A stretch of DNA of 64,000 bases from Andreesenia angusta (GTDB lineage Bacteria > Bacillota > Clostridia > Tissierellales > Gottschalkiaceae), in assembly GCA_030537835.1 (NCBI GenBank), contig JAUNVB010000003.1:30841-94840 (forward strand), written 5' to 3'. The notes under the pieces were generated by a model that saw only the letters and a program-made list of their open reading frames with translations, was not told the origin of the DNA and searched no databases. Shown piece after piece: positions 1-9,956 of this stretch. Made by a program: the position numbers and the translations under genes. Positions within the stretch are counted from its first letter, which is position 1; each line of letters begins with the position of its first letter.

Positions 1-1153
1 ATAATAGATTCTCTCTTTTCAATACAGAATTTGAGTCTGCATCTGCGCAATAATGCATCATAGCTCCATTAGGTCCATATGCAGCTATAGTATCGAAACT
101 CGGCTCAATAAATCCTTCAATTTTCGATCTAAACTCTCTTAACTTTTCAGACACATCCATCTCAGTTATATTATTTTCAATATTTTTATAAATATAGTTC
201 AATGTCTTTATAACGGCTACCCCATCAAAAATATGTGTTTTTTTCATATTTTCTATTTGAACTTTGTTTCTAATAGATTCAAACTCTGTTAAAATTTCTG
301 GCTTATACAATATCTTATTGAATTTTAATTTTTCTTTAATCCACATATTCGTCTTATTAGGATCAAGCCCTATATTCTTCAATCTTATATTTTCAAGATA
401 TTTATCGAACTCACTAATATCTCTTATAATAAACCCTTCTTCTTCAGAATACTTCAATATATTCTCATCATATTTTGCATCAGTAAAAAGTATCGCTTCT
501 TTTTTATTTATTACGGCATACGATATAAAAACTGGATTGTTTACAATATCATTAGCTCTTAGATTAAAGAGATATGCTATCTCATCTAATGAAGAGACTA
601 TATGAATATGCTCCTCTTTCTCTACCATATACTCTCTTAATCTCTTCAATTTATCTCTTGTGCTTTCACCAGAATATATTTCTTCATGTATGAAAAGTTC
701 TGTTCTCGGTTTCTTAGGTCTATCAACCCATATTCTATCAATTAGATCTAGATCAATATTGTAATATGATGAATCTATATCTTTTATCCAATCTTCAAAT
801 TCAGAAATAGATATTAATTTTCCATATATACCTATTTTCTTTTGGTTTTTTAAAGCATCCCTTATATATCTTTTTAAACTTGGATATTTTTTTTCGCCCA
901 TTCTATAAAGCTTGATCTCTGAATTTTTAAGCTCATTTTCAGCCTGAATAAAATATCTTCCATCAGTCCAAAGTATTGCCTTATCAGCCTCTACTAATAA
1001 AGTCCCTGCAGAGCCAGTAAATCCTGATAAATACTCTCTTCCTTTCCAGTGATCCGATACATACTCACTCTGATGTGGATCAGAAGTTGGTACTATATAT
1101 ATATCTATATCCTCTTTTTTCATTTCTAATCTCAGTCTATTTATCTTATCCAT
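1..1153 (-). CDS. Xaa-Pro aminopeptidase (M24B), 3' end outside window
   Basis: Partial gene running off the left edge, about 384 codons visible. It starts at an ATG 1153 with an AAAGGATGA ribosome site. The N-terminus reads MDKINRLRLEMKKEDIDIYI and continues with the creatinase/prolidase N-domain features SDPHQSEY, FTGSAGTL and WTDGRYF typical of aminopeptidase P. Near the edge, around residue 370, the MMHY segment is the start of the metallopeptidase M24 domain; the five metal ligands (D, D, H, E, E) are beyond the window and cannot be checked. These enzymes remove an N-terminal residue before proline, in the cytoplasm, with two Mn or Co ions. A terminator upstream separates it from the feo operon. 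Family assignment is firm; completeness is unknown. Confidence 0.9.
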   Translation of the reverse strand, partial: MDKINRLRLEMKKEDIDIYIVPTSDPHQSEYVSDHWKGREYLSGFTGSAGTLLVEADKAILWTDGRYFIQAENELKNSEIKLYRMGEKKYPSLKRYIRDALKNQKKIGIYGKLISISEFEDWIKDIDSSYYNIDLDLIDRIWVDRPKKPRTELFIHEEIYSGESTRDKLKRLREYMVEKEEHIHIVSSLDEIAYLFNLRANDIVNNPVFISYAVINKKEAILFTDAKYDENILKYSEEEGFIIRDISEFDKYLENIRLKNIGLDPNKTNMWIKEKLKFNKILYKPEILTEFESIRNKVQIENMKKTHIFDGVAVIKTLNYIYKNIENNITEMDVSEKLREFRSKIEGFIEPSFDTIAAYGPNGAMMHYCADADSNSVLKRENLL

Positions 1154-1210
1154 ATAATCATCCTTTAATATTAGAGATATATTAATTATATCATTATTCT
1201 AATGCAAAAA

Positions 1211-1237
1211 AGAGACTTCGAAATTTTCGAAGTCTCT
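1211..1237 (-). terminator. Intrinsic terminator after the feo operon
   Basis: Near-perfect hairpin with a 12-13 bp stem (AGAGACTTCGAAA and its complement), followed on the minus strand by six T. It lies just past the stop of the Cys-rich small protein and before the aminopeptidase gene. Confidence 0.85.
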
Positions 1238-1247
1238 ATAAATTCTG

Positions 1248-1406
1248 TTATTTTTTAATATGATTTGCTCCAGCGCCTGGACAAGTAGTGCTTGAGCAAT
1301 CACAGCATCCTGACTTGCCTGCTTTTTTTCTTCTAATAGATCTTAAGATTATAAAACCTATAACTGCTACTACAATTAATAAAATAACTATATCCGCTGT
1401 ACTCAT
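1248..1406 (-). CDS. FeoB-associated Cys-rich membrane protein
   Basis: A 52-residue reading frame (start MSTADIVILLIVVAVIGF). It has one N-terminal membrane helix (about residues 5-21), a basic stretch (RSIRRKKAGKSG), then a cysteine cluster CCDCSSTTC. That architecture and its place directly downstream of feoB match the FeoB_associated family (PF12669), small proteins thought to help FeoB-type ferrous iron transport. The gene starts at an ATG after AGAGGTGAA and follows feoB by 33 bp, so it is probably the last gene of the feo operon. How the cysteines act (metal relay or redox sensing) is not established. Confidence 0.85.
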   Translation of the reverse strand: MSTADIVILLIVVAVIGFIILRSIRRKKAGKSGCCDCSSTTCPGAGANHIKK

Positions 1407-1439
1407 CACATTCACCTCTTTTATCGTTTCCTACTATAT

Positions 1440-3602
1440 CTAATTATTTGCTATTGCAGGTTTAAATTTATCTTTACCTGGATTATAGCTTCTAAATAAC
1501 AAGAATAGCATACATATAGCAACTATTATTGCAATTACCGACCATAGTCCAAATGTCGCTTGTCCAAGTATTAAGCTTCCGATTTGGAAGATAACTAAAG
1601 ACACTGCATAAGAGAATACTAATTGATAAGCTATTGCAAAAAATGTCCATTTTGGACTATCCATCTCTCTTCTAATAGCTCCTATTGCAGCGAAACAAGG
1701 AGTATTGAAAAGATTGAAGATTAGGAATGAGAAACCTCCTAAAGCTGTTAACATTCCTCCGAATGTACTTAGAAGATCTCCTGCTTCACTAACAGCATCT
1801 GGATCTAAATCTGCTGCGCCTCCAGTTATTACGCTTAGAGTTGAAACTAATTGTTCTTTTGCTATGAGTCCTGTAAATGTTGCAACGGTAGGTTCCCACT
1901 TTCCAAAGCCAAGTGGCGCGAATAATGGTGCTATAGCACTTCCTATTATACCTAATAAGCTTCCTGAACTATCATCTTCGAAACTTATATATTCGAATGA
2001 AGGTGTGAAACTCATTAAGAACCAAATAACTACTGTAGCCGCAAGTATTATTGTTCCCGCCTTAACTACGAAAGCTTTCGCTCTATCATATGTGTGACGT
2101 ATAACATTCTTAGGGCTTGGTGCATGATACTGAGGAAGCTCCATAACAAACGGTGCTGGATCTCCAGCAAATAATGAAGTCTTCTTTAATATAATTCCTG
2201 AAACAATTATACCTAAAATTGCTGTAAAATACGCTAAAGGAGCAACCCAAAACTTGCCATCAAAGAATGCTGCAGTAATAAGTGCTATTATAGGTATTTT
2301 TGCACTACAAGGCATGAAACTTGTAACTATTATCGTCATTCTTCTGTCTTTATCGTTTTCTATTGTACGAGTTCCAATTATTCCCGGAACACTACATCCT
2401 GTTCCTATTAATATTGGAATAAATGATTTTCCTGAAAGGCCAAATTTACGGAATATTCTATCCATTATAAATGCAATTCTTGCCATATATCCAATGTCTT
2501 CTAATATTGAAAGACATAAGAAAAGTACTATAATCTGTGGTAAGAATCCTAATACGGCTCCAACCCCACCTACAATACCATCAACTATAAGACTCTGAAC
2601 CATTTCTGAGGTTCCAATGCCTTCTAAAAATGCATTTAAATTATCTGGAACTATTTCTCCAAATAGTACATCATTTACCCAATCAGTTCCCCATGTTCCG
2701 ATTGTAGAAATCGATACATAATAAACTAAAAACATAACTGCTGCAAAAATCGGTAAAGCTAGAAAACGATTAGTAACTATTCTATCTATTTTATCAGATG
2801 TAGTCATTCCTACATGCTTTTTCTTAACAGTATCACTAACGACATCTCCTATGAACAGATATCTCTCATTAGTGATTATACTCTCACCGTCATCATCATG
2901 AGCTTTTTCAAGTCTTTCTCTTATAATATCAACTTTTTCTTTTTCTCCAGGCCCATATTGGAATGTTTCCATTACTTTAATATCTTGTTCTAGTAATTTT
3001 ATAGCAAACCAACGAGCATTAGGATTATCTTGTAAAGAGCTTACACTGCTTTCTATTTCAGAAAGAGCTGCTTCTACATCAGAATTAAAGTTATGGACAG
3101 GCTTCGATTCCTTAATATCTGCAGCTTTTTTACATTCTTCAATTAATTCTTTCAGTCCTATCCCTTTAAGTGCTGAAGTTTCCACTACTTTACAGCCTAA
3201 TCTCTTTTCAAGTTTTTTGATATCTATTACATCTCCTCTTTTTCTGACAACATCTATCATGTTAAGAGCTATAACTACCGGTATTCCAAGTTCTAATACC
3301 TGAGTTGTCAAATAAAGATTTCTCTCTATATTTGATGCATCTACCATATCTATAATTACATCTGGTTTTTCTGTTAATAGATAATCTCTACTAACGACTT
3401 CTTCTAATGTATATGGTGATAAAGAATAAATACCTGGTAAATCTATAATATTCGTATCTTTATCGCCTTTTACAGTTCCTTCTTTTTTTTCTACTGTAAC
3501 CCCTGGCCAGTTTCCTACATATTGTGCACTGCCTGTAAGAGCATTGAACATTGTTGTCTTTCCACTATTGGGATTTCCAGCCAAAGCAATATTAATTTTC
3601 AT
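1440..3602 (-). CDS. feoB: Ferrous iron transporter FeoB (system 1)
   Basis: Full-length 720-residue FeoB. The N-terminal G domain shows G1 GNPNSGKTT (about 9-17), the switch segment NWPGVTVEKKEG, G3 DLPG (about 54), G4 NMID and G5 SALKG. A helical spacer follows, then a polytopic domain with Gate motifs GCSVPGIIGTRT (about 400) and NTPCFAAIGAIRREM near residue 645. FeoB takes up Fe(II) through the membrane, gated by GTP hydrolysis. It is preceded by two feoA genes 20 bp and more upstream and followed by a Cys-rich partner, one operon. AAGGAGG sits just upstream of the ATG. It differs clearly from the shorter FeoB at 44717-46471. Confidence 0.97.
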   Translation of the reverse strand: MKINIALAGNPNSGKTTMFNALTGSAQYVGNWPGVTVEKKEGTVKGDKDTNIIDLPGIYSLSPYTLEEVVSRDYLLTEKPDVIIDMVDASNIERNLYLTTQVLELGIPVVIALNMIDVVRKRGDVIDIKKLEKRLGCKVVETSALKGIGLKELIEECKKAADIKESKPVHNFNSDVEAALSEIESSVSSLQDNPNARWFAIKLLEQDIKVMETFQYGPGEKEKVDIIRERLEKAHDDDGESIITNERYLFIGDVVSDTVKKKHVGMTTSDKIDRIVTNRFLALPIFAAVMFLVYYVSISTIGTWGTDWVNDVLFGEIVPDNLNAFLEGIGTSEMVQSLIVDGIVGGVGAVLGFLPQIIVLFLCLSILEDIGYMARIAFIMDRIFRKFGLSGKSFIPILIGTGCSVPGIIGTRTIENDKDRRMTIIVTSFMPCSAKIPIIALITAAFFDGKFWVAPLAYFTAILGIIVSGIILKKTSLFAGDPAPFVMELPQYHAPSPKNVIRHTYDRAKAFVVKAGTIILAATVVIWFLMSFTPSFEYISFEDDSSGSLLGIIGSAIAPLFAPLGFGKWEPTVATFTGLIAKEQLVSTLSVITGGAADLDPDAVSEAGDLLSTFGGMLTALGGFSFLIFNLFNTPCFAAIGAIRREMDSPKWTFFAIAYQLVFSYAVSLVIFQIGSLILGQATFGLWSVIAIIVAICMLFLLFRSYNPGKDKFKPAIANN

Positions 3603-3622
3603 TTAAAAACCTCCTTTTCCTG

Positions 3623-3847
3623 CTATTCTACTTCTATATTCTCTGCATCAAACTTTCTAAGTGAAAGTTCATAATTTCTAACTGTTATCTCTATAGGATC
3701 TCCTAATGGAGCTACTTTTCTAACATAGAGTGAAGTTCCCTTAGTTAATCCCATATCCATTATTCTTCTCTTAACAGGTCCTATCCCATTAATTTTCTTA
3801 ATAATAACAGTTTCACCTACTGGTACATCCTTTAAAGTCTTAGCCAA
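3623..3847 (-). CDS. feoA: FeoA family protein (second of two in feo operon 1)
   Basis: A 74-residue SH3-like FeoA protein beginning at TTG 3847 behind a strong GGAGGGG site five bases away. It shows the usual pattern of an N-terminal beta strand (VGETVIIKKI), the DMGLTKGTSLYVRKVAPLGDP core and a C-terminal LSLRKFDAENIEV segment. FeoA proteins are cytosolic partners of FeoB and are thought to modulate its G domain. It lies directly before feoB (20 bp), so this is the copy most likely paired with it. Confidence 0.93.
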   Translation of the reverse strand: MAKTLKDVPVGETVIIKKINGIGPVKRRIMDMGLTKGTSLYVRKVAPLGDPIEITVRNYELSLRKFDAENIEVE

Positions 3848-3926
3848 TCGTACCCCTCCTTTATAATTAAGATAATTATAAATAGTTAATCATACTATTA
3901 ATATAAGTCCCTTTTTCGTAAAATTC

Positions 3927-4145
3927 TTACTCTTCAGATACAAAAATTCTATTGGCCATCGATTTACTTATAGCAACTCTAGAATCTTTTATATTTACAA
4001 TGAGATTTCCTTGAATATCTGAAATCACACTAATTTTAGCACCTATTACAAAGCCAAGATTTTCAAGAAATTTCTGCTGCTCATCTTTTCCTTGAATACG
4101 CACTATAACGACTTCAGAACCAGGACTTGCCATGGTTAAAGGCAT
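3927..4145 (-). CDS. feoA: FeoA family protein (first gene of feo operon 1)
   Basis: A 72-residue FeoA-like protein. A longer frame to 4163 is possible, but the first six codons overlap the GGGAGGAG ribosome site, which is correctly spaced for ATG 4145 (MPLTMASPGSEV). It has the FeoA fold features: IVRIQGKDEQQKFLENLGFVIG, then the VISDIQGNLIVNIKDSRVAISKSMA strand pair. It is more diverged than its neighbour. Tandem FeoA genes before FeoB are common in Clostridia; whether the two have different roles is not known. Confidence 0.9.
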   Translation of the reverse strand: MPLTMASPGSEVVIVRIQGKDEQQKFLENLGFVIGAKISVISDIQGNLIVNIKDSRVAISKSMANRIFVSEE

Positions 4146-4332
4146 ATTATCTCCTCCCACCAATTAGATTTTAACGATATGGCATTGCAAATACACTTAT
4201 GATTAATTTTACTGAATTCTTAAAATAATATCTCAAGTATATAAAAAAGTATTTATAATTCTTCCCTATTCTTTTAATTTGTTATTATTATTTATCGAGA
4301 TTAAGTATCATTATACAATTGCCAATAACTTA

Positions 4333-4361
4333 ATTATAATAAATTTTTTGAATTTAGTCAA
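4333..4361 (-). promoter_or_regulatory. Sigma-A-type promoter of feo operon 1
   Basis: On the minus strand, TTGACT (4361-4356) and TATAAT (4338-4333) are separated by exactly 17 bp. The start would be near 4326, giving a leader of about 180 nt before the first feoA. A 7-bp inverted repeat (ATTAAGT at 4300-4306, ACTTAAT at 4328-4334) overlaps the -10 box and presumed start and could be an operator, but the centre is not symmetrical. The remaining bases up to metH (4362-4640) are AT-rich, with no riboswitch or T-box signature that I could see. Confidence 0.65.
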
Positions 4362-4640
4362 TGAATTTTATTGATATCTTTAGAAATTTTAAGTTTTTTT
4401 TCAATCAACTCATATTAATGAATATCTTTACACATTAGTCATAGAGTCATTTTTTCTATAATATAATATTTTTAACTGAATAAATATTCATATATTGAGC
4501 AATCCATTCCCATATATATTTCATAAGATTCTATAATCTCTTGAAATTTAGAAATATTAAAGTTAATATATAATTATACTAAAATTTTTGAAATAGTTTT
4601 TTATTTTATAGATTTAATATAAATACTTGGGAGTGATAGT

Positions 4641-7600
4641 TTGAGAAATCTAAAAGAATTATTAGATAAACGTATTCTAGTCCTTGATGGAGCTATGGGT
4701 ACTTCTATACAAAATCTTAATCTAGAAGAAGAAGACTATAGAAGAGATATTTTCAAAAATATTGATATAAACCAAAAAGGCAATAATGATATATTAAATC
4801 TGAGTAATCCGATTATAATAGAAGAGATTCATAGAAAATTCTTGGAAAATGGTGCCGATATAATTGAAACGAATACTTTCAATAGCACTTCCGTTTCTCA
4901 AGCAGATTATGGTCTTACAGAATACGTATATAAGATGAATAAAAGAGGAGCTGAGATTGCAAGAAAAGCAGTAGATGACTATATTAAAGAAAATCCTGAT
5001 GAAAAAAAATTCGTAGCAGGTGCTGTAGGTCCTACTAATAAGACTCTTTCTCTATCTCCTGATGTTGAAAATCCCGGCTATAGAGCAATCTCTTTCGACG
5101 ATTTAATGAACTCTTATAAAGAGCAAATTGAAGGGCTTATTGATGGTGGAGTCGATATAATTTTAATAGAGACAATATTCGACTCATTAAATGCTAGAGC
5201 TGCTATATATGCGACGGATTTGATAAATACAGAGAGGAATATTAAAATCCCTATTATGATATCTGGAACGATTACAGATAAGAGTGGAAGAACTCTCTCT
5301 GGTCAAACTATGGATGCATTTATAACATCTATGAAGAATCAATACGTAATATCTATAGGCCTTAATTGTGCCTTTGGTGCTAAAGAATTGATCCCTTTTA
5401 TTAAGAGTATGGGAAATAAGACTCCTTACTATATTTCTGTATATCCAAATGCTGGGCTTCCAAATAGATTCGGTGAGTACGACGAAGCTCCTGAGACTAC
5501 AGCAGAGAATTTAACAGAATTAGTCGATAACGGATATGTAAATATAGTTGGAGGATGTTGTGGTACTAGGTATGAACATATAAAGGCTATATCTGAACTA
5601 TGTAAAAATAAAAAACCTAGAAAATTACCTGATATAGAAGAAGAGTCAAAGCTCGCTGGTCTAGAGACTATAACAATTTCAAAAGAAAATAATTTCTTGA
5701 GTATAGGTGAGAGAACTAATGTTGCTGGTTCTAGAAAATTTGCTAGATTGATTAGAGAGAAGAATTATGAAGAGGCTCTTTCAATCGCAAGAGATCAAGT
5801 CGATAATGGTGGACAAGCTATCGATATAAATTTTGACGATGGAATGCTTGACTCTGAGCATGAAATGGATACTTATCTAAAACTCATTGCTTCTGAGCCT
5901 GAAATTTCAAAAGTGCCTATAGTTATAGATTCTTCGAAGTTTTCAGTAATAGAAACTGGGTTAAAGGCCATACAAGGGAAGCCTTTGGTAAACTCGATTT
6001 CACTGAAGAATGGTGAAGAAGAATTTATTAAACAAGCTACTATAATTAATCGATTCAATGCATCAACAGTCGTAATGGCATTCGATGAAAAAGGTCAAGC
6101 AGATACATTCGAAAGAAAGATAGAAGTATGTAGTAGAGCCTACGATATATTGGTTAATAAAGTGAATTTTCCAAAGGAAAATATAGTCTTTGATCCAAAT
6201 ATCTTGGCAATAGCAACTGGTATGGAAGAACATGATAATTATGCAGTCGATTTTATAAAAGCTACAAAATGGATAAAAGATAATCTTCCCGGAGCTAAAA
6301 TTTCAGGTGGTCTTTCTAATCTCTCTTTCTCCTTTAGGGGTAATAATATCATAAGAGAAGCTATGCACTCAGTCTTCTTATACCATGCAATTGAAGCGGG
6401 TATGGATATGGCAATACTCAATCCTGGAATGATACAGATCTATGATGAGATAGATCCTGAATTATTAGAAAAAGTTGAAGCTGTAGTGCTAAATAAGCAT
6501 AGCGGTGCTGCAGAAGAGCTTATAGAGTTTGCAGAGAAGTTCCAAGGTGTAAAAAAGAAAGAAGAGTCTAATACATTAGAATGGAGAGAACAAGATGTAA
6601 ACGAGAGACTCAAACATTCTATGGTTAAAGGAATTAGTAGTTTTATAGAAGAAGATGTTTTAGAAGCAAGATTGAATTACTCTAAAGCACTCGAGGTCAT
6701 AGAAGGCCCTCTAATGGATGGGATGAATATAGTAGGTGAGCTCTTTGGCGAAGGTAAGATGTTCTTACCGCAGGTAGTTAAATCTGCAAGAGTTATGAAA
6801 AAAGCTGTTTCTGTTCTCTTGCCTTTTATAGAAGAGGAAAAAGAAAGTGACTCTACTAGTGCTGGAAAAGTTTTAATAGCAACAGTAAAAGGTGATGTCC
6901 ATGATATAGGCAAAAATATAGTCGGTGTAGTTCTAGCGTGTAATAATTTTGAAATAATAGATCTTGGAATAATGGTGCCTCCTGAAGAGATTATTGAAAC
7001 GGCAAAAAAAGAAAAAGTAGATATAATAGGATTAAGTGGTCTAATTACTCCCTCATTAGAAGAAATGGTAACACTTTCATCAATGCTTGAAAAGGAGAAT
7101 CTAGATATACCAGTGCTAATAGGTGGAGCTACAACTTCCAAAATTCATACAGCAGTTAAAATTGCTCCCGTTTACTCTGGTCCAGTAATATATTCAACAG
7201 ATGCATCTAATGCAGTTGAGGTCTGTAAAGCGCTTTTAAATCCCGAAAAAAGAAATAGCTTTATAGATTCGATATATGAGGACTATAAAAGTTTAACCGA
7301 TGTATATTCTGAAAATAAAGTTGAGTTGATATCATATGATGATGCAAAAAAACAGAAGTTTAAATCTAATTTCAAACAATTAACTGATAAAGAGCCATCA
7401 TTCTACGGCACTAAGAGAGTTGATTATTCAGTTAAAGAATTAAGACCATTTATAGATTGGACTTATTTCTTTGTGCAATGGGGCTTTAAAGCAATTTATC
7501 CAAATATTCTAAAAGATGAAAAATATGGTGAAGAAGCTAAAAAGCTTTTAAAAGATGCCAATGAAATGTTAGATGAATTAGAAAAAGATCAAAAGTTTAA

Positions 7601-8249
7601 ACCTCATGGTGTATTCGGTTTATATAGAGCTAATTCTAATGGTGAGGATATTGAGCTCTATAATGAAGACGATGAATTAATTGAGACTTTAAATTGCTTA
7701 AGACAGCAGAGAAAGAATGATGATAATATATATATATCAGCTGCTGACTATGTTCGCGATAAAAGTGAAGGAAAAGATTTTATCGGTGGCTTTATGACTA
7801 CCGCAGGAAAGAGAATATATGAGCTCTATGATGAGTTTAGAGAAGATAATGATGAATACAGTGCCTTATTGATAAAAATAATAGGTGATAGAATTGCCGA
7901 AGCAATATCTGAGAAGATGAATAAAGATCTCTCTGATAAATATTGGAGTTTCAGAGAGACTATCGGAATAAGACCTGCTTATGGTTATCCTACATTACCT
8001 GATCATTCTGAAAAGCAAAAATTATTTAAAATCTTAGATACAGATAAGCATACAGAAGTGAAATTAACTGAAAGTTTTATGATGATTCCTGAGAGTTCTA
8101 CATGTGGAATATATATAGCTAATAGAGATGCTAAGCATTTTGACTTAGGTAGAATAGATAAGGATCAGATAAAAGATTATTGTCTAAGGAAGAATATGAC
8201 TGAAGAGTTTTTAGAGTCTATGATACCACACCATATAAATTTAAAATAA
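4641..8249 (+). CDS. metH: Cobalamin-dependent methionine synthase
   Basis: A full-length 1202-residue MetH starting at TTG behind a GGGAGTGA site. Domains in order: homocysteine S-methyltransferase (about 1-320) with zinc ligands in NCAFG (Cys about 243) and GGCCGT (about 305-306); the methyltetrahydrofolate/pterin domain (about 345-610); the cobalamin cap helix bundle (about 640-735); the B12 domain with DVHDIGK (His about 754, the lower cobalt ligand) and the SGL and GGATTS motifs; and the C-terminal AdoMet reactivation domain (about 880-1200) with RPAYGYP. It transfers methyl from 5-methyl-THF to homocysteine. It stands alone between its own leader and a terminator and is the only obvious B12-dependent enzyme in the window. 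Confidence 0.97.
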   Translation: MRNLKELLDKRILVLDGAMGTSIQNLNLEEEDYRRDIFKNIDINQKGNNDILNLSNPIIIEEIHRKFLENGADIIETNTFNSTSVSQADYGLTEYVYKMNKRGAEIARKAVDDYIKENPDEKKFVAGAVGPTNKTLSLSPDVENPGYRAISFDDLMNSYKEQIEGLIDGGVDIILIETIFDSLNARAAIYATDLINTERNIKIPIMISGTITDKSGRTLSGQTMDAFITSMKNQYVISIGLNCAFGAKELIPFIKSMGNKTPYYISVYPNAGLPNRFGEYDEAPETTAENLTELVDNGYVNIVGGCCGTRYEHIKAISELCKNKKPRKLPDIEEESKLAGLETITISKENNFLSIGERTNVAGSRKFARLIREKNYEEALSIARDQVDNGGQAIDINFDDGMLDSEHEMDTYLKLIASEPEISKVPIVIDSSKFSVIETGLKAIQGKPLVNSISLKNGEEEFIKQATIINRFNASTVVMAFDEKGQADTFERKIEVCSRAYDILVNKVNFPKENIVFDPNILAIATGMEEHDNYAVDFIKATKWIKDNLPGAKISGGLSNLSFSFRGNNIIREAMHSVFLYHAIEAGMDMAILNPGMIQIYDEIDPELLEKVEAVVLNKHSGAAEELIEFAEKFQGVKKKEESNTLEWREQDVNERLKHSMVKGISSFIEEDVLEARLNYSKALEVIEGPLMDGMNIVGELFGEGKMFLPQVVKSARVMKKAVSVLLPFIEEEKESDSTSAGKVLIATVKGDVHDIGKNIVGVVLACNNFEIIDLGIMVPPEEIIETAKKEKVDIIGLSGLITPSLEEMVTLSSMLEKENLDIPVLIGGATTSKIHTAVKIAPVYSGPVIYSTDASNAVEVCKALLNPEKRNSFIDSIYEDYKSLTDVYSENKVELISYDDAKKQKFKSNFKQLTDKEPSFYGTKRVDYSVKELRPFIDWTYFFVQWGFKAIYPNILKDEKYGEEAKKLLKDANEMLDELEKDQKFKPHGVFGLYRANSNGEDIELYNEDDELIETLNCLRQQRKNDDNIYISAADYVRDKSEGKDFIGGFMTTAGKRIYELYDEFREDNDEYSALLIKIIGDRIAEAISEKMNKDLSDKYWSFRETIGIRPAYGYPTLPDHSEKQKLFKILDTDKHTEVKLTESFMMIPESSTCGIYIANRDAKHFDLGRIDKDQIKDYCLRKNMTEEFLESMIPHHINLK

Positions 8250-8273
8250 AAAAGACCCCTAGGGGTCTTTTTT
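8248..8273. terminator. Bidirectional terminator between metH and nitroreductase
   Basis: Perfect palindrome AAAGACCCCT/AGGGGTCTTT flanked by A and T runs on both sides, starting right at the metH stop. It overlaps the last codons of the converging nitroreductase gene. Confidence 0.85.
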
Positions 8274-8808
8274 ATTCGAACCATATGGTCATATCTTCTA
8301 TATTCCCATTCTCTTTTTTAATACAGTTTTCTCCAGCAAATCCTATTATTATACCTGTGACTAGAGAGTTCTCAATATCTAAATACTTTCCAATTTCTCT
8401 TTCATATTTTGCAAAATCTCCTATTACCATTGACCCTAGATTAAATCCTTCTGCTGCTAAAACCAAATTCTGAAGTGCTGAACCTATTGAAATCAAATCC
8501 ATTTCTTCAGTAATTTCATTATAATCTCTATCAATTTTTTTATACCTATTGAATATCAATATGATTGCTGCTGCATCTTCCATTATATTACAATCTATAT
8601 CGAAATCTAAATCTTTCTCTTTTATAAAATTTTTGAATTCTGTAACTTTATCAGCCCTTATAATTGCAAATTTCCAAGGTTGTCTATTCTTAGCCGATGG
8701 AGCTTTCATTGCCATATCAATTATATTCTCTATTATTACCCTTGGAAGTGAATAATCTTTAAATTCCATAGTAACCATTCGCTCATTAATAGCGGTAAAG
8801 GTATCCAT
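8272..8808 (-). CDS. Nitroreductase family protein
   Basis: A 178-residue protein of the small FMN-dependent nitroreductase family. The pattern seen is the N-terminal helix (ERMVTMEFKDYSLPRVIIENIIDMAMKAPSAKNRQPWKFAII), with A-P-S-x-x-N-x-Q-P-W for FMN contact. The middle part has DLISIGSALQNLVLAAEGFNLGSMVIG, and the C-terminus has ITGIIIGFAGE. Such enzymes reduce nitro groups, quinones or other acceptors with NAD(P)H; the substrate cannot be inferred. It is a single gene convergent with metH. A related protein, BluB, makes dimethylbenzimidazole from FMN, but BluB is oxygen-dependent and its signature residues are not evident, so I do not call it that. Confidence 0.85.
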   Translation of the reverse strand: MDTFTAINERMVTMEFKDYSLPRVIIENIIDMAMKAPSAKNRQPWKFAIIRADKVTEFKNFIKEKDLDFDIDCNIMEDAAAIILIFNRYKKIDRDYNEITEEMDLISIGSALQNLVLAAEGFNLGSMVIGDFAKYEREIGKYLDIENSLVTGIIIGFAGENCIKKENGNIEDMTIWFE

Positions 8809-8861
8809 TTATAACTCCTCCATAATACATTTCTATTTTATAATATTATTATACCACTTTC

Positions 8862-8892
8862 TTGTAATTTTGCGTAAAATTTAGGGTATAAT
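8862..8892 (+). promoter_or_regulatory. Possible promoter of the small membrane protein gene
   Basis: TATAAT at 8887-8892 with a TTGTAA box at 8862-8867, 19 bp apart, so the -35 is weak in spacing. It lies 36 bp upstream of the start of the 88-residue protein. Confidence 0.4.
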
Positions 8893-8927
8893 AGTTAATA
8901 TCAATATATTAAGGGGAGGGATACTCT

Positions 8928-9194
8928 ATGATTTATCGCCTTATATTAGTTTTAATAACCATACTTTCATTCGCTTTTTTTAATAATATCTTCTTAAAAA
9001 ATATGAAAAATATACTATTTAAGACCTTTGAAAAAACTATTATTGCATTAATCTTGAGTACTATAGTATTCCTAATATTAGGATTCATGTTAGAAGGACC
9101 TTTAACTTCGTCTAGATACATAATAACAATTTCAGACGGAATATTATTAGGATGGATAATATCACTATTCAATCACATCCCAAACGCTAAATAG
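8928..9194 (+). CDS. Small predicted membrane protein
   Basis: An 88-residue hydrophobic protein with about three membrane helices (residues 3-22, 38-58 and 68-82 approximately). A short basic loop (KNMKNILFKTFEK) follows the first helix. I do not recognise the family. It is supported as a real gene by a strong AAGGGGAGGG ribosome site, an upstream -10 box and a clean terminator right after the stop. It forms a single-gene unit. Confidence 0.65.
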   Translation: MIYRLILVLITILSFAFFNNIFLKNMKNILFKTFEKTIIALILSTIVFLILGFMLEGPLTSSRYIITISDGILLGWIISLFNHIPNAK

Positions 9195-9216
9195 AAGCCT
9201 CATTTTAGAGGCTTTT
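9194..9216 (+). terminator. Terminator of the small membrane protein gene
   Basis: Hairpin AAGCCTC, six-base loop, GAGGCTT, followed by TTTTC on the plus strand. The stem starts right at the stop codon. Confidence 0.75.
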
Positions 9217-9217
9217 C

Positions 9218-9946
9218 TTATGTATAAAAACATAATCTATCTAAATCCATTAAAAAAGCTGCCCCTGCAATCGATGTTCCATAGAATATCACAGGCTCTT
9301 CTCTATTTATAAAATTTATTATACTTCCATTTAAAATTGTACTGCCAGTACACAGTATTAAATCTGCCCAATCCATTACATCATCAAAATCTTTAATTCC
9401 ATCTTCTATAAGTATTTCATATTTTACTTTTCCTATATTATCCTCATTTAAATCTAATACTCTTAAATTTGCTACTTCTCTTAAATTATCCATAATAGAT
9501 GGTTGAAATCCTATTAAGGCAATATTTTTTCCGATATAATCATTTTCCATAAAATGAGCTCTAAATGACTTTCCACATAATTCGGGCTCCTCATCTCTGC
9601 AATGAATAGTTCCATTTATCAGACCTAAATAAGATAGTATTGCATTCATAGATGATATGAATATGCTCTTATTATAATTATCTCTTAAATCTAATTCTAA
9701 TATATCTTTTATAGTGCCTGAATAAGTACAAGGCGATGATGTAAATGCCTGTCCTTTCGAACCTCTAAAATCAGCCTCTACCATTATTTCTTTTCCTGAA
9801 AGTATAGGATAGTCTTTTCTCTTAGTTTTTCCTATAGCCTCATCTGGAGTTAAGCTTTTCGTCCTTATTATAATATTTTCATCTGTAAAATTTTCCTTAC
9901 TCATTATATATTTAAATTTCTTTTTTAATTCATTATAGAATTCCAA
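9218..9946 (-). CDS. DUF4213/DUF364 putative heavy-metal chelation protein
   Basis: About 242 residues. The start is taken at TTG 9946, because the GTAGGAGGG ribosome site lies inside the first codons of the longer frame that begins at 9964. The C-terminal half has a Rossmann-like strand/turn (NIALIGFQPSI), DWADLILCTGSTILNGS and EPVIFYGTSIAGAAFLMDLDRLC, the pattern of the DUF364 family (PF04016), often called putative heavy-metal chelation proteins. The N-terminal part fits DUF4213. It follows the permease gene with an overlap or a 10-bp gap, so it is the third gene of a molybdate/tungstate-type operon. The reaction is unknown; context suggests handling of the imported oxyanion. Confidence 0.75.
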   Translation of the reverse strand: MEFYNELKKKFKYIMSKENFTDENIIIRTKSLTPDEAIGKTKRKDYPILSGKEIMVEADFRGSKGQAFTSSPCTYSGTIKDILELDLRDNYNKSIFISSMNAILSYLGLINGTIHCRDEEPELCGKSFRAHFMENDYIGKNIALIGFQPSIMDNLREVANLRVLDLNEDNIGKVKYEILIEDGIKDFDDVMDWADLILCTGSTILNGSIINFINREEPVIFYGTSIAGAAFLMDLDRLCFYT

Positions 9947-9956
9947 ATAATCCCTC

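Noticed and set aside
264..605. Plus-strand open frame of 113 codons at the left edge
   Set aside because: It lies opposite the clearly conserved aminopeptidase P gene, has no ribosome site, and reads as low-complexity antisense protein.
4362..4640. SAM, cobalamin riboswitch or methionine T-box upstream of metH
   Set aside because: No S-box core, B12 box or T-box sequence is visible; the region is plain AT-rich sequence.
6677..7141. Antisense open frame of 154 codons inside metH (and similar frames inside feoB, hemA, ade and others)
   Set aside because: These are frames opposite conserved genes; composition and lack of ribosome sites mark them as shadows.
8272..8808. BluB (dimethylbenzimidazole synthase) for the nitroreductase gene, given the B12 genes nearby
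   Set aside because: BluB needs oxygen and has specific residues that I do not see; the organism appears anaerobic and the gene is not in a cobalamin operon.
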